DNA of 64,000 bases from Aquibacillus rhizosphaerae (lineage in GTDB: Bacteria > Bacillota > Bacilli > Bacillales > Amphibacillaceae). Below are positions 25,863-35,254 of this stretch, one piece after another (position 1 is the first letter of the stretch; each line of letters opens with the position of its first letter). The position numbers and the translations under genes were made by a program. The stretch covers positions 1 to 64,000 of the forward strand of contig NZ_JASTZU010000027.1 in the NCBI RefSeq assembly GCF_030282825.1, given 5' to 3'. Below the pieces are notes generated by a model. It was not told where the DNA came from. It saw only the letters and a list, made by a program, of their open reading frames with translations, and did no database searches.

Positions 25863-28859
25863 GTGAGCATTGACTATTCTGAAAAAGGTTTTGAAGCTAA
25901 TATAGAAGCGAATCTGATTTATTCAGGTTATAATCAACGAACCATTTCTGGTCAAGCCTTAGATGATTTTAGAAAGTACGCAATTGATGTAGAGACTTTT
26001 TTCGAATTTCTGGAGAAGTCACAACCAAAATCACTGGAACGTTTACGAAAAGCCTATAAAGACCAATACAAAAAGAAGATTTTAGACCGAGTACAAAAAG
26101 AACTTGATAAACGTGGAATGATTGATTGTTTGAGGCATGGAGTGAAGGATTATGGTGTAACCCTAAAACTGGCATACAATAAGCCGGTTAGTGATATGAA
26201 TCAAATGCTTATTGATTTGTACGGTAAAAACATCTTTGCCGTTAGCAGACAAGTTTATTACAGCAGTAAAAATAACAATAGTATTGATATGCTTCTTTTG
26301 TTGAATGGATTGCCTATTGTTGTTATGGAACTGAAGAACCAACTAACCAATCAAACAGTAGACAATTCAAAGAATCAGTTCATGAAAGACCGAGACCCTA
26401 GGGAGTTATTGTTCCAGTTCAAGAAACGAGCAATTGTTTACTTTGCTGTAGACACGGATGAAGTTTACATGACAACACAGCTTAATCGAGAAAAAACATT
26501 CTTTTTGCCTTTCAATAGAGGAAACGATGGAGGGAAAGGTAACCCTATTGTCTATAATGACTACCGCACATCGTACTTATGGAATGATATTCTTCAAAAA
26601 GATAGCTTACTAGATATTCTCTTTCGATTTGTCTATGTTAATCAAGAAGACATATTGGATTCCACTGGAGAAATTATAGATAAAAGAGAAACGGTTATCT
26701 TTCCCCGCTACCATCAGTTGGATGCAGTTAGGAAGATAGAGCTAAATGTGAAAGAGAAAGGAATTGGTCAAAACTACTTGATTCAACATAGTGCGGGTAG
26801 CGGTAAGACGAATAGTATTTCTTGGTTAGCTCATCGTCTTGCTAAACTCCATGATGAAGGAGATAACGCAATGTTTACAAGCGTTATTATCATTACAGAT
26901 AGAAGAGTGTTAGATAAGCAGCTACAAGATGCTGTCTATCAATTAGAGCATAAAGCGGGAATGGTAGAGAAAATAGATAAAGATTCAACCCAATTGGCTA
27001 ACGCTATTGCTGGAGGAACTAGGGTGATTATCACTACCTTGCAGAAGTTCCCGTTTATTATAGAAAAGCTAGTGAAGTTTTCTGCTGGTAAATATGGAAT
27101 AGTAATAGATGAAGCTCATTCATCTCAGGGTGGAAAGGCTTCGACAGCAATGACTAACATCTTATCGGATAAATCGTTAGAAGATGCTTTTGAGGCTGAT
27201 AGACTAGCAGAAGAGAACTTAGAAGACGTAGATGAGAAAATTGCAGAGACAATTGCAAAAAGTGGAAAACAAGATAATATCTCTTACTTCGCCTTTACTG
27301 CAACACCAAAACCGAAAACGATTGAAAGGTTTGGAACCTATGATAAAGAGGGAATACCACATGCTTTCCACGTCTACTCTATGCGACAAGCAATTGAAGA
27401 AGGTTTCATTTTAGATGTATTAAAGAATTATACAACATATAAAACCTTCTATAAAGTGGCCAAAAGTATTGAAGATGATCCAGAAGTTTCTAGTAAAAAA
27501 GCAACAAGGCAAATAGCGAAGTATGTATCTTTACATCCACATAACATAGCTCAGAAAACTGAAATTATTGTGGAACACTTTCGACAAGTGACTAGGCATA
27601 AGATTGGCGGTCATGCTAAGGCTATGGTGGTTACAGGGAGCCGTCTTCACGCAGTAAGATATAAACAAGCATTTGATAAGTATATCAAAGCAAATGGCTA
27701 TGGCGATTTAAACACTTTAGTAGCTTTTTCAGGAACAGTTGAGGATAAAGGTGTGCCATATACGGAACCTGATATGAACGGTTTTGGAGAAAAAGAATTA
27801 TCAGATAAGTTTCATACGGATAATTATCAAGTTCTATTGGTTGCGGAGAAGTACCAAACAGGTTTTGATGAACCGTTACTTCACTCTATGTATGTAGATA
27901 AGCCACTAGACGGAATAAAGGCTGTACAAACACTTTCTAGGCTAAACAGAACTTGTAAGGGTAAAAATGATACCTTTGTACTTGATTTTGTGAATGAGGC
28001 AGAAGATATACAAAAAGCCTTTCAACCATATTACGAAGTTACGGGATTAGAAAGTACAACGGATCCTAACTTGCTCTATGATTTAGAAAGAGAATTAGAT
28101 GCTTGTCAGGTGTACACAAAGGAAGAAATCGAAGAGGTTTGTACATTAGAATTTAGTGAGAAAAAGAAGACAAGTAAGACACAGGAAAAGTTGAATTTTA
28201 TCCTGGACAAAGCCGTGAATCGTTATAACAAGGAATTATCAAAAGAGCAGCAAGAAGACTTTAAGGGAGCCTCTACTAAATTTGTTAGAACATATGCTTT
28301 TATTTTGCAGATAGGGCCATTTGCAGATATTGATCTTCACAAGTTATATGTATATCTAAATTATCTATTAAGAAAACTACCTAAAAACGTTTCTGACGGA
28401 GTGTATTTGGCAGATGATGTTGCACTGCAATACTATCGTAACGAAAAAGTATTTGAAGGTAACATATCACTCAATCCTGATGGAGAAACCAAATTAAAAC
28501 CCCAAAGTCATGGGAAAGGACAATCAGGAGAAGAGGAAAAAGAAAGACTTTCTTCTATTATTGACAGACTTAATGATCGATTTGGTACAGAGTTTTCAGA
28601 AACAGATAAATTATCTCGAGATCAGATAAAAGAAGATATGATAAATAATGAGGACTTGGCTCAAAAAGCACAGAATAATACACGGGAGAATTTTAAATTT
28701 TCCTACCAAAAAGCATTTTTGGATTTTGTTATTTCGAGAATGTCGCAAAATGAAAATTTCTTTATGAAGATGTTAGAAAACGGTGAATTTAGATCGTTTA
28801 TTATGGATGATATGTTTGAAGAAGTTTACGATGGCTTAAATGAGCGGACAGTTTCATAA
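25863..28859 (+). CDS. hsdR: type I restriction endonuclease subunit HsdR
   Basis: 998 aa. GTG start with AAGGGGGTGAGAAG directly upstream, 18 bp after the DUF262 gene. Domains in order: an N-terminal PD-(D/E)XK nuclease (IDMLLLLNGLPIVVMELKNQ, E-x-K at about 154-156), the translocase with Walker A HSAGSGKTNS near 310, DEAH box VIDEAHSSQGG near 415, motif III FAFTATPKPKT, a second RecA domain with YQTGFDEPLL and the QTLSRLNRT arginine-finger box, then a helical C-terminal domain that docks on HsdM. It pumps DNA and cuts far from the unmethylated target. All key residues are present, and a strong terminator follows. Confidence 0.95.
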   Translation: MSIDYSEKGFEANIEANLIYSGYNQRTISGQALDDFRKYAIDVETFFEFLEKSQPKSLERLRKAYKDQYKKKILDRVQKELDKRGMIDCLRHGVKDYGVTLKLAYNKPVSDMNQMLIDLYGKNIFAVSRQVYYSSKNNNSIDMLLLLNGLPIVVMELKNQLTNQTVDNSKNQFMKDRDPRELLFQFKKRAIVYFAVDTDEVYMTTQLNREKTFFLPFNRGNDGGKGNPIVYNDYRTSYLWNDILQKDSLLDILFRFVYVNQEDILDSTGEIIDKRETVIFPRYHQLDAVRKIELNVKEKGIGQNYLIQHSAGSGKTNSISWLAHRLAKLHDEGDNAMFTSVIIITDRRVLDKQLQDAVYQLEHKAGMVEKIDKDSTQLANAIAGGTRVIITTLQKFPFIIEKLVKFSAGKYGIVIDEAHSSQGGKASTAMTNILSDKSLEDAFEADRLAEENLEDVDEKIAETIAKSGKQDNISYFAFTATPKPKTIERFGTYDKEGIPHAFHVYSMRQAIEEGFILDVLKNYTTYKTFYKVAKSIEDDPEVSSKKATRQIAKYVSLHPHNIAQKTEIIVEHFRQVTRHKIGGHAKAMVVTGSRLHAVRYKQAFDKYIKANGYGDLNTLVAFSGTVEDKGVPYTEPDMNGFGEKELSDKFHTDNYQVLLVAEKYQTGFDEPLLHSMYVDKPLDGIKAVQTLSRLNRTCKGKNDTFVLDFVNEAEDIQKAFQPYYEVTGLESTTDPNLLYDLERELDACQVYTKEEIEEVCTLEFSEKKKTSKTQEKLNFILDKAVNRYNKELSKEQQEDFKGASTKFVRTYAFILQIGPFADIDLHKLYVYLNYLLRKLPKNVSDGVYLADDVALQYYRNEKVFEGNISLNPDGETKLKPQSHGKGQSGEEEKERLSSIIDRLNDRFGTEFSETDKLSRDQIKEDMINNEDLAQKAQNNTRENFKFSYQKAFLDFVISRMSQNENFFMKMLENGEFRSFIMDDMFEEVYDGLNERTVS

Positions 28860-28877
28860 ATTAACACAGTGATAAAC

Positions 28878-28921
28878 CACACTAGAAAAGGACCCTGCGT
28901 TTGGGGTCCTTTTCTAGTGTG
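28878..28921. terminator. bidirectional terminator hsdR / parR-like gene
   Basis: A perfect 18-bp stem (CACACTAGAAAAGGACCC with GGGTCCTTTTCTAGTGTG). T-runs within the arms serve both strands. It separates the rightward hsd operon from the leftward partition genes. Confidence 0.9.
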
Positions 28922-28926
28922 AAGAA

Positions 28927-29205
28927 TTAGAAGAGGTCCTTGATAATATCCTTATCTTGCTCATCAATAAGCTCATTCACTTTTTGAGCACTTAATTCTG
29001 GTGAGATATACCCATCTTCCTTAATTCGTTTTGCTACATATTCATATATTTGCTCTAAATCTGAGGTATCTTGTTTTTCCATGTCTTTTCGAATCAATTC
29101 CCGAATATAGGCACTTAATCCAATTGACTTTCTTTTGTTCTCAATGTACTGAATCAAATCAGAGTCTTTAGAGAGGATGCTGATGGTATATCTGGCATTA
29201 GGCAT
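28927..29205 (-). CDS. small DNA-binding partner of the ParM-like protein
   Basis: 92 aa. The first 45 residues (RYTISILSKDSDLIQYIENK then SIGLSAYIRELIRKDME) give a strand followed by two helices, the ribbon-helix-helix pattern of ParR-type adaptors. The second half is charged and acidic, and is a candidate for contacting filaments. The ATG overlaps the end of the upstream ParM-like gene by 8 bp, typical of parMR operons. In such systems the adaptor binds a centromere repeat upstream of parM and couples it to the filament. Assignment rests on size, motif and context. Confidence 0.6.
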   Translation of the reverse strand: MPNARYTISILSKDSDLIQYIENKRKSIGLSAYIRELIRKDMEKQDTSDLEQIYEYVAKRIKEDGYISPELSAQKVNELIDEQDKDIIKDLF

Positions 29206-30169
29206 ATTTGACCTCGAGAATTTTTAGGAAAGAGAGGCAATTGCTGTAGAGGGGATTGTCGATAATGACTGCATGGGAAAATAGTTGCTTAATGTACCTT
29301 CTTAGAGTAATGGATCCACCTCCTACAAAGTGGATGTCTGACATATTGAAAGTATATCCACGACTCTTGGCAAATTGTACGATTTGTTGCAGGTGATCAT
29401 ACTTTAGTTCTTCAATAAACACCTTGCTTTCTTCAAAGATTTCTCCTTTACTTGCAAAGTATCCACATCGCAATACGTGTTCCAGATCATCAGAAGAAAC
29501 AGAAAGTCCATAACGTTCATTGATATATTTTCCAATTTTTCCCTTTAAAATGTTAATCCCTAAATCTGACGAGATCATCGTGTTAACCATGGGCTGCACG
29601 CCTTTGAACTGGCAAAATGTGCAGTTTAAGCCTCCTACATCTATCACTGTTGTATATCCTTTTCTGTATTTTTCAGGTTTGGCGTATACTTCACCCATTC
29701 CTTCAAATGCAATCGTAACATCCGACAAGTCAAATGAGAATGCTTTTCCATTTACGATTAAGTGGATTGTTCGATTCTCATTTTCAACCATAGATTTAAA
29801 GTTCCTTTTTTGAATGGAATCCTTGTAAGTGGTGATTGGTACATTGACAGCTAAGCGAATATCAACATTACTTGGAGCATTTGCCTTTTGGAGAAGACGA
29901 GTAATGGCTGTGTAAATGGCTATTTTATGGATGAGGGAATTCTTGTTTAAGTTGAAATCAGAATAACTTTCAGAGACCATTTCGCCAAGAAGAAATTCAT
30001 CTCCATTGAACTCGACTAGATAGGAATTCGGTTGAATTTCTACCCCAAACCTTTTAACTTGTTGCATTCTCGTTGGAAAAGTTGTTGTGTAAGTATTACC
30101 TTTATATTTTGCTAGAGCCTTGCTATTTGATTTGCCGCAATCTATGGCAATCAAGATCTGTTCTTTCAT
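29198..30169 (-). CDS. ParM-like actin-family plasmid segregation protein
   Basis: 323 aa with the actin/Hsp70 ATPase motifs: phosphate 1 LIAIDCGKSNSKAL (about 5-18), phosphate 2 TTVIDVGGLNCTFC (about 175-190) and the adenosine motif IHFVGGGSITL near 285. Length and order fit the ParM/Alp7A/AlfA group, which polymerises on ATP and pushes or pulls DNA copies apart. The partner gene overlaps its 3' end. A partition system in an integrated element implies a phase of plasmid-like existence, in line with the primase-helicase. The region upstream of its ATG (30170-30409) would be the place for the centromere. Confidence 0.8.
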   Translation of the reverse strand: MKEQILIAIDCGKSNSKALAKYKGNTYTTTFPTRMQQVKRFGVEIQPNSYLVEFNGDEFLLGEMVSESYSDFNLNKNSLIHKIAIYTAITRLLQKANAPSNVDIRLAVNVPITTYKDSIQKRNFKSMVENENRTIHLIVNGKAFSFDLSDVTIAFEGMGEVYAKPEKYRKGYTTVIDVGGLNCTFCQFKGVQPMVNTMISSDLGINILKGKIGKYINERYGLSVSSDDLEHVLRCGYFASKGEIFEESKVFIEELKYDHLQQIVQFAKSRGYTFNMSDIHFVGGGSITLRRYIKQLFSHAVIIDNPLYSNCLSFLKILEVKYA

Positions 30170-30409
30170 GTAAAACCACTTCCTTTGTTTAATAGATTTA
30201 ACAATTTATACTATGCACCATAATCATAAATATAAGATAAATTCATATTAGTATGGTTCTAGTAAGTGTGATAATTTCATAAGTTTCATAAATAATGCTA
30301 GAACATGGTTGAACCTAATAAACTATTTATTAAAGAAACGAGGCAGTACAATAGAAGTATAAAGAAGAAAAAAATCTATACTTTATAAAGAAAAGGAGTC
30401 GAATGAAGA
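30170..30409. promoter_or_regulatory. divergent control region, candidate centromere
   Basis: 240 bp between the ParM-like gene and a rightward gene. It holds TGGTTCTAG at 30254-30262 facing CTAGAACA at 30298-30305 (7-bp perfect arms), with two TTTCATA repeats between. Any ParR-binding centromere should lie here. No regular iteron set was seen. Confidence 0.35.
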
Positions 30410-31348
30410 TTGAATAAAAAAGTAGAAGAAATACAAAACTGGTATCGAAATGAAAGAGAATTGTCTAATTACAGCATCATGGACGTTGGTGAAACACTAA
30501 ATAAACTAGCTGAGAAAGGATTAATTTGGATTCTCAAAGATCTAAAAGATATAACTGAATTTGAGGGAATTGTAATTGACTACTACTTGAATAAGTACAG
30601 AGTTGATCAAATATACGATAATCTCGAAGATCTCATCCAAATCCCTCCTTTCAATGATGCGTGTGCAATGACGCCATCAAAATCCTCAAAAAAAATTATC
30701 CCTCGACAGAAACAGCAACCTACCCTAGAAGTAAGAGATGTAAAACAATTTATTGGTTATAAGAAGGCAAAGGAAATAGAAAAAAGAATAATTGAACTAT
30801 GTAAGAACTTCCCCTCCTTCGAGGTTGATCATATTGTTAAACAAATTGAGAGAAGTGCAGAGTCGATTAAAAAAAGTATACAAATAGGGGAGCAAATCTA
30901 TGTTCGAGAAAAATTTAACCAATACAGTATTGCAATAGGCTCAGCAAAAGAAACATCTGCATGGCTCAAAGTCTCATTGGGACAGAAGTATATCACCAAG
31001 ACTCAATTCGAGGAATTGGATAACATGATTGATCAAGTGGTAAGTATTCTGACGAAAACCTTATCCAATATTAAAGAAAAAGAGGGGAAAGTATTAGATT
31101 TTCCCAACCCATACACACCTAATGTAAGAAACTTTGGAGCATATAATAATGCTTTGCTGTTGGTAGAAAAGATATACGAAGTCACAAGAAAAAAAGAGTA
31201 TTGGAAGGAAAAGAACCTTGTAAGCGAAATGAGAAAGCAAGCAACTTCATGTGTTGCTAATATTGCCGAAGCACATCAATTGTATATTAAAAAGAAATTC
31301 CGTTTCTTCTATTCGGAATGTGCTAACTACAAAAATGTCAAAAATTAG
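30410..31348 (+). CDS. protein with two S23-like four-helix-bundle units
   Basis: 312 aa. TTG start with AAGGAG 11 bp upstream. After a 110-residue unknown N-terminus comes a unit resembling four-helix-bundle proteins of the S23/23S-intervening-sequence family (AKEIEKRIIELCKNFP, IVKQIERSAESIKKSI, FNQYSIAIGSAKETSAWLKV, DQVVSILTKTL). A second unit then begins (LLLVEKIYEVTRKKEYWKEK, LVSEMRKQATSCVANIAEA) and breaks off after about two and a half helices at RFFYSECANYKN. The fold also includes the Avd accessory proteins of diversity-generating retroelements, but no reverse transcriptase is present. The abrupt end suggests a truncated second copy. Function unknown. Confidence 0.5.
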   Translation: MNKKVEEIQNWYRNERELSNYSIMDVGETLNKLAEKGLIWILKDLKDITEFEGIVIDYYLNKYRVDQIYDNLEDLIQIPPFNDACAMTPSKSSKKIIPRQKQQPTLEVRDVKQFIGYKKAKEIEKRIIELCKNFPSFEVDHIVKQIERSAESIKKSIQIGEQIYVREKFNQYSIAIGSAKETSAWLKVSLGQKYITKTQFEELDNMIDQVVSILTKTLSNIKEKEGKVLDFPNPYTPNVRNFGAYNNALLLVEKIYEVTRKKEYWKEKNLVSEMRKQATSCVANIAEAHQLYIKKKFRFFYSECANYKNVKN

Positions 31349-31500
31349 CAACGAGAAAGCAAGTTGACTTTTAGAAAGGATAAGGAGAAATTAATTAATA
31401 CTCTTTATCCTTTCTTGATTAAATGAGTCAAATATACGTTTTTAAATTTTTGTTCTACATGCCTTATAATCTTGTTGATTTCAGTATGCCATTAATAGCA

Positions 31501-32751
31501 TTAATCAGGTTGTTTTAATTTAGCTTTAGTTTTTTTTATTTCAGCTAATTTTTCTTTCTCTTTATATTCTAATATATACAGGTTCATAATTTCCTGAATA
31601 TTAGAAGGAATACTGTCAAATATCAATTCATTATTCGTAGTAAAGCCAGTAGGGGAAAGTTTATTATACTCCTCCATCTTTTCTTGGCTACTAAATTCCC
31701 CTTTAAGTTTGTGTAGAAGGGCGATTGGACATCGGAAATGTTTATTGTTTAAGTCCTTTTCATGTATAAGGGTTGTACATTTGCTAAGAATTTGGTCCGT
31801 CTTATAAATTAGACGGAGTTCCCTTGAAAAATAATCATCTACTAATCTTGCACCGTGAATTACTGCTTTTTCTTTTACCTTCAATTCTTTAGGAAAGTAG
31901 TTTAAATGGCTTTCAGACAAATAATCAATCAAGCGTTTTTCGTCAAATTCCTTATTACTTACAAGGCACAATCCGTTTTCTTCCATTGTTGAATATATAT
32001 CAAAAACATTCTGAAGATGGTTGTCGTTAAAAGGGCTCCATCTGAAAAACATTCCAACAGGTTCAATTGATTTGAGGTGTTTAATTAATTTGGATTTGTT
32101 AATGGAATCCTCAGTTACTAATGAAAATTTATCCTTCAGGTTTGTATAAATTTTTGTATCTAAAATATTTTCTATATCGCTTAGGTGCACACAATTATGA
32201 AATTCATTATCTGAAAAATATATTGCGGCAGTTGGAATTTTTTCAATACTGTTTAGAGGAATTAATGAAACAAGTAAAGATTTTGGGATGAACTGTTCAT
32301 TACAATTCTTTAAGAATTGTAATTTACGTTTAACGCAATATTTTTCAATTGAATAAACAGGGAAAGACTTTTCTTCATCATAAATATAAAAATTTGATGT
32401 ATTTCCTATAAATTCCAATTCGTTTTCTATTTCAGGAGGTATGTTTAAATTCGGATCAATAGAAAACATCCATTCATTTATATCATTAACCAAAAACACT
32501 TCTGAATTAATTTCACTATTATGATCTTTTATGATAGGAGTTTCAGTGTTTAAATCTAACTCAGAATTGAGATTAAACACGACTTCTTCATCATTATTGC
32601 TTAGGTCATACTTCACACCATCAACAACAAAAGATAGTTTCATTTCTTCTATTAATATTTTTGAAGATGAGCTTACCCATTTTTCTAAAATAGACGATAA
32701 ATTTTCCAATAGATTTTCTTTAGTTAATTCCTTAGAGGATATCAGCCTCAT
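31501..32751 (-). CDS. hypothetical protein, 416 aa
   Basis: No family recognised. Acidic and soluble, with no signal peptide or membrane segment. The N-terminal 100 residues are helical with a short SFVVDGVKYDLS strand. The middle has repeated strand-helix blocks (FYIYDEEKSFPVYSIEKYCV; AAIYFSDNEFHNCVHLSDIE). The C-terminus ends in a lysine-rich helix (EYKEKEKLAEIKKTKAKLKQ). It is a single leftward gene flanked by intergenic stretches of 150 and 450 bp, surrounded by defence-type genes. Confidence 0.6.
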   Translation of the reverse strand: MRLISSKELTKENLLENLSSILEKWVSSSSKILIEEMKLSFVVDGVKYDLSNNDEEVVFNLNSELDLNTETPIIKDHNSEINSEVFLVNDINEWMFSIDPNLNIPPEIENELEFIGNTSNFYIYDEEKSFPVYSIEKYCVKRKLQFLKNCNEQFIPKSLLVSLIPLNSIEKIPTAAIYFSDNEFHNCVHLSDIENILDTKIYTNLKDKFSLVTEDSINKSKLIKHLKSIEPVGMFFRWSPFNDNHLQNVFDIYSTMEENGLCLVSNKEFDEKRLIDYLSESHLNYFPKELKVKEKAVIHGARLVDDYFSRELRLIYKTDQILSKCTTLIHEKDLNNKHFRCPIALLHKLKGEFSSQEKMEEYNKLSPTGFTTNNELIFDSIPSNIQEIMNLYILEYKEKEKLAEIKKTKAKLKQPD

Positions 32752-33205
32752 AGTATCACCAACCTAATTAATTGTACTAATTAAGCATAAAGGCAGAGGA
32801 TGGCAATTGATATAAGTAAATAATCGCAAAACAAGTAAATTCTGGTTGTTTTACAACAAAATATTGATTAAAAGAAGGACTATTGCAACATTAACAAGAT
32901 GGCTTTGATTATAAACCTTATAGTATAAATAAACGTACAACATATATAGCACAAAACTATACTTTTTGGGATGGTAAAAGATAGAGTTCCAAAACATTAC
33001 CTTGTTACTTTTGGAATGTTTCAAGGCCTTCATATATATTGTTAAACTGAAAATAAATGCTTAAAAGAAGTAGAGAGACGGTGTTTTGCTGAATTGGAAA
33101 ATGATTTTTGTATAGAGTAAGTTGTATTATTTTATATAGAGCTGAGCAGCCCACTAAAAATGGTAGAATATAAGTAAACTAATCTGAGGATGGAGGAACC
33201 GATTA
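32752..33205. other. 450-bp intergenic stretch
   Basis: Nothing beyond AT-rich sequence and a short inverted motif (TTAATTGTACTAATTAA at about 32766-32783) just before the leftward gene, which may be an operator. Promoters of the two divergent genes should lie here. Confidence 0.4.
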
Positions 33206-33877
33206 ATGACAATGGTATTAGCCTATACATGGAAAAATAAGGCAGTGGTAAGGGCTGATAGTCGAGAGCATGCACATAATGATAAGGGGGAAATTGTGAG
33301 CTATAACGATGATCAAGAAAAGATTATTCCTGCTCAGAATCACCTAGTATTTGCACATGCTGGATTACGAAAAGTCCACTTAGGTGAAAGTCGGTATTTT
33401 GATAATAGCCAAATTACAGAGTATTTTATAGAACAAAATCAATCAGTATTATCGAATTTTACAAGCGAACAGTTACTTAATGAACTTGTTACGATGTGGA
33501 ACAGAACGTTGCGTGAGAAACTTGGCCGGGACCCTTTTAGTGTTCATAATCGCTTTTCAATATTATTTGCAAGATTTGAGAATGATAATGGTGTATCAAA
33601 ACCAAAAATTCATACTTATCAATCTCACTTTCAGGAATTCCAATATGGTGGGAGGAAAGCTATCGTAGGAGATGATGAATGCTATCCTATAATTATGCCT
33701 TATTTTCAAATGGATACTGACGACTGGACATTTGATGAAACATTAGAATTTTATTTAAGAGGGTTCGCTGAAGTCACGGAAAAGGTCGAAACTATTGGTG
33801 GGGAAATTGATATTTTTGTATTGGATGAGAATCCTGAATGTTCTCACTGGTTTAAAAGAAAAACAATAACTAGATAA
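33206..33877 (+). CDS. proteasome-fold (Ntn-hydrolase-like) protein
   Basis: 223 aa. The N-terminus reads MTMVLAYTWKNKAVVRADSR, followed by KIIPAQNHLVFAHAGLRKV. This is the strand-turn-strand opening of the 20S proteasome/HslV fold (T-x-V-x-x-x-x-x-x-x-VVxAxDSR, then KIxxxxxHxxxAxAG). Removal of Met1 would expose Thr2 as a nucleophile, as in HslV. GGAGG 9 bp before this ATG supports the start. The lysine expected near residue 33 of proteasome beta subunits is not obvious, so activity is uncertain. No HslU-like ATPase is next to it. A standalone Ntn-type protein in a defence island is unusual; function unknown. Confidence 0.55.
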   Translation: MTMVLAYTWKNKAVVRADSREHAHNDKGEIVSYNDDQEKIIPAQNHLVFAHAGLRKVHLGESRYFDNSQITEYFIEQNQSVLSNFTSEQLLNELVTMWNRTLREKLGRDPFSVHNRFSILFARFENDNGVSKPKIHTYQSHFQEFQYGGRKAIVGDDECYPIIMPYFQMDTDDWTFDETLEFYLRGFAEVTEKVETIGGEIDIFVLDENPECSHWFKRKTITR

Positions 33878-33950
33878 AGTTAAAAATAAGGACGGGCAAT
33901 GAAAGCAAAGATAGGGGAATAAAAACCTTATCTTTGTTTACAAAAACAGG

Positions 33951-34139
33951 TTGTGTGAACAAAGGAATGTTGATTCAACAGCATTTCTTTTTTTGTATAT
34001 TAAAACATTGCTTTTGAATGTTCTTTATTCTCTGCATTTAACTTGTTGTGTAATATTCTTTATATCAATTACAATCTTGTATTTCTTTTGTTACTATCTA
34101 AGTAAGAAATTTAATTCTAGTGGCAAAGGAATGATATAA
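33951..34139 (+). CDS. possible small membrane ORF before abiH
   Basis: 62 codons from a TTG, one long hydrophobic segment (LLNVLYSLHLTCCVIFFISI). The stop codon overlaps the abiH start (TAATG), which would couple translation. There is no good ribosome binding site and the composition is AT-driven, so it may be chance. Confidence 0.25.
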   Translation: MCEQRNVDSTAFLFLYIKTLLLNVLYSLHLTCCVIFFISITILYFFCYYLSKKFNSSGKGMI

Positions 34140-35080
34140 TGGCTAATCTTTTTGTAATTGGAAATGGGTTCGATTTAGATCATAGGTTAGAAACATCATA
34201 CAATCATTTTAGAGATTACCTAATTTCAATTTATCCAGAAATAAAGTTTGATGAGTTTACAATGCCTAATGAAAGAGATTTACCTGATGGTGGAATAGAA
34301 TATGATGACATAGAAGTTTTATCGATGCTTTTTTATTTAATTAATGTTGCGGAGCAAAATGAGGAAAAGTGGAGTAACATAGAAAAGTCACTAGGTGAAT
34401 TAGATTTTAGTGAAGCATTTGATTGGTACGATGATATTTTGGATAAAGATGGGGATATAGATATGTGGAAAACATCATATAGAAATGAGGACTTAGTATC
34501 TCATTTAGTCATTCCAGCTTTAAGAATACAAGAATTCTTTTCAGAATGGGTAAATTCTATTAATCTAATTACAGCAACCCCTAAGAGAGATTTTATAAAA
34601 CTTTTAAATGATGGAGATCAGTATTTGACCTTCAATTATACTGAAACATTAGAAATGGTATATGATATTCATCCGGAAAATATATGTCATGTACATGGAA
34701 AACAAGAAGAAGAGATATTCTTTGGTCATGGAAACAAAGAGGATTACTATGAAAGTTACATGCAGAGTAATATCGGTTCTGAGAACGGTCTAAGTAGTAT
34801 TGACAGACAATTAAGGAAGGAAACTGAAAAAGCCCTTAAATATAAATTTTATTTTTTTGAAAATTTAGCGGATGCTGATATAACAAATATATATTCATAT
34901 GGTTTCTCGTTTAATGAAGTGGATGCTATTTATTTGGAAGAAATCTGTAAACGCATTAATACTGTGAATGTTATCTGGCATTTTAATGATTTTGACATTT
35001 GGAATGTGGATCAATACAAGACATATTTGAAAAAATGTGGATTTAAAGGTCATTTTAACATATATCATATTAGCGGATAA
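34139..35080 (+). CDS. abiH: AbiH-family abortive infection protein
   Basis: 313 aa. The N-terminal signature LFVIGNGFDLDHRLETSYNH (G-N-G-F-D-x-x-x-x-L-x-T-x-Y) is diagnostic of the bacteriophage abortive-infection AbiH family (first described on a lactococcal plasmid). The central FNYTETLEMVYDI and HVHGKQEEEIFFGHG blocks and the C-terminal IYSYGFSFNEVDA complete the family pattern. Length is usual. AbiH blocks phage growth by a mechanism not known to me; the fold has SIR2-like traits in some members. ATG with AAAGGAATGATATA upstream. Single gene with a weak terminator behind it. Confidence 0.85.
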   Translation: MANLFVIGNGFDLDHRLETSYNHFRDYLISIYPEIKFDEFTMPNERDLPDGGIEYDDIEVLSMLFYLINVAEQNEEKWSNIEKSLGELDFSEAFDWYDDILDKDGDIDMWKTSYRNEDLVSHLVIPALRIQEFFSEWVNSINLITATPKRDFIKLLNDGDQYLTFNYTETLEMVYDIHPENICHVHGKQEEEIFFGHGNKEDYYESYMQSNIGSENGLSSIDRQLRKETEKALKYKFYFFENLADADITNIYSYGFSFNEVDAIYLEEICKRINTVNVIWHFNDFDIWNVDQYKTYLKKCGFKGHFNIYHISG

Positions 35081-35254
35081 AATAAATTCTTTTTTAACTC
35101 TTAGAAGCCCTTAATAGGAAGGATTTCTAGGGTTCTTTTTTTATTTTGCCAAGAAGAGATAATGAAGACTTAACTTCATATTTACCTATAAGAGCTAAAG
35201 GTTTTTTTATCACGCATATATTTTTAGAAAACTTGATAGGTAGAATAGCTGCTT

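Noticed and set aside
30410-31348. Diversity-generating retroelement (Avd-like bundle)
   Set aside because: No reverse transcriptase, template repeat or variable repeat was seen nearby.
32851-33033. 60-codon minus-strand frame
   Set aside because: AT-rich chance frame without a ribosome binding site.
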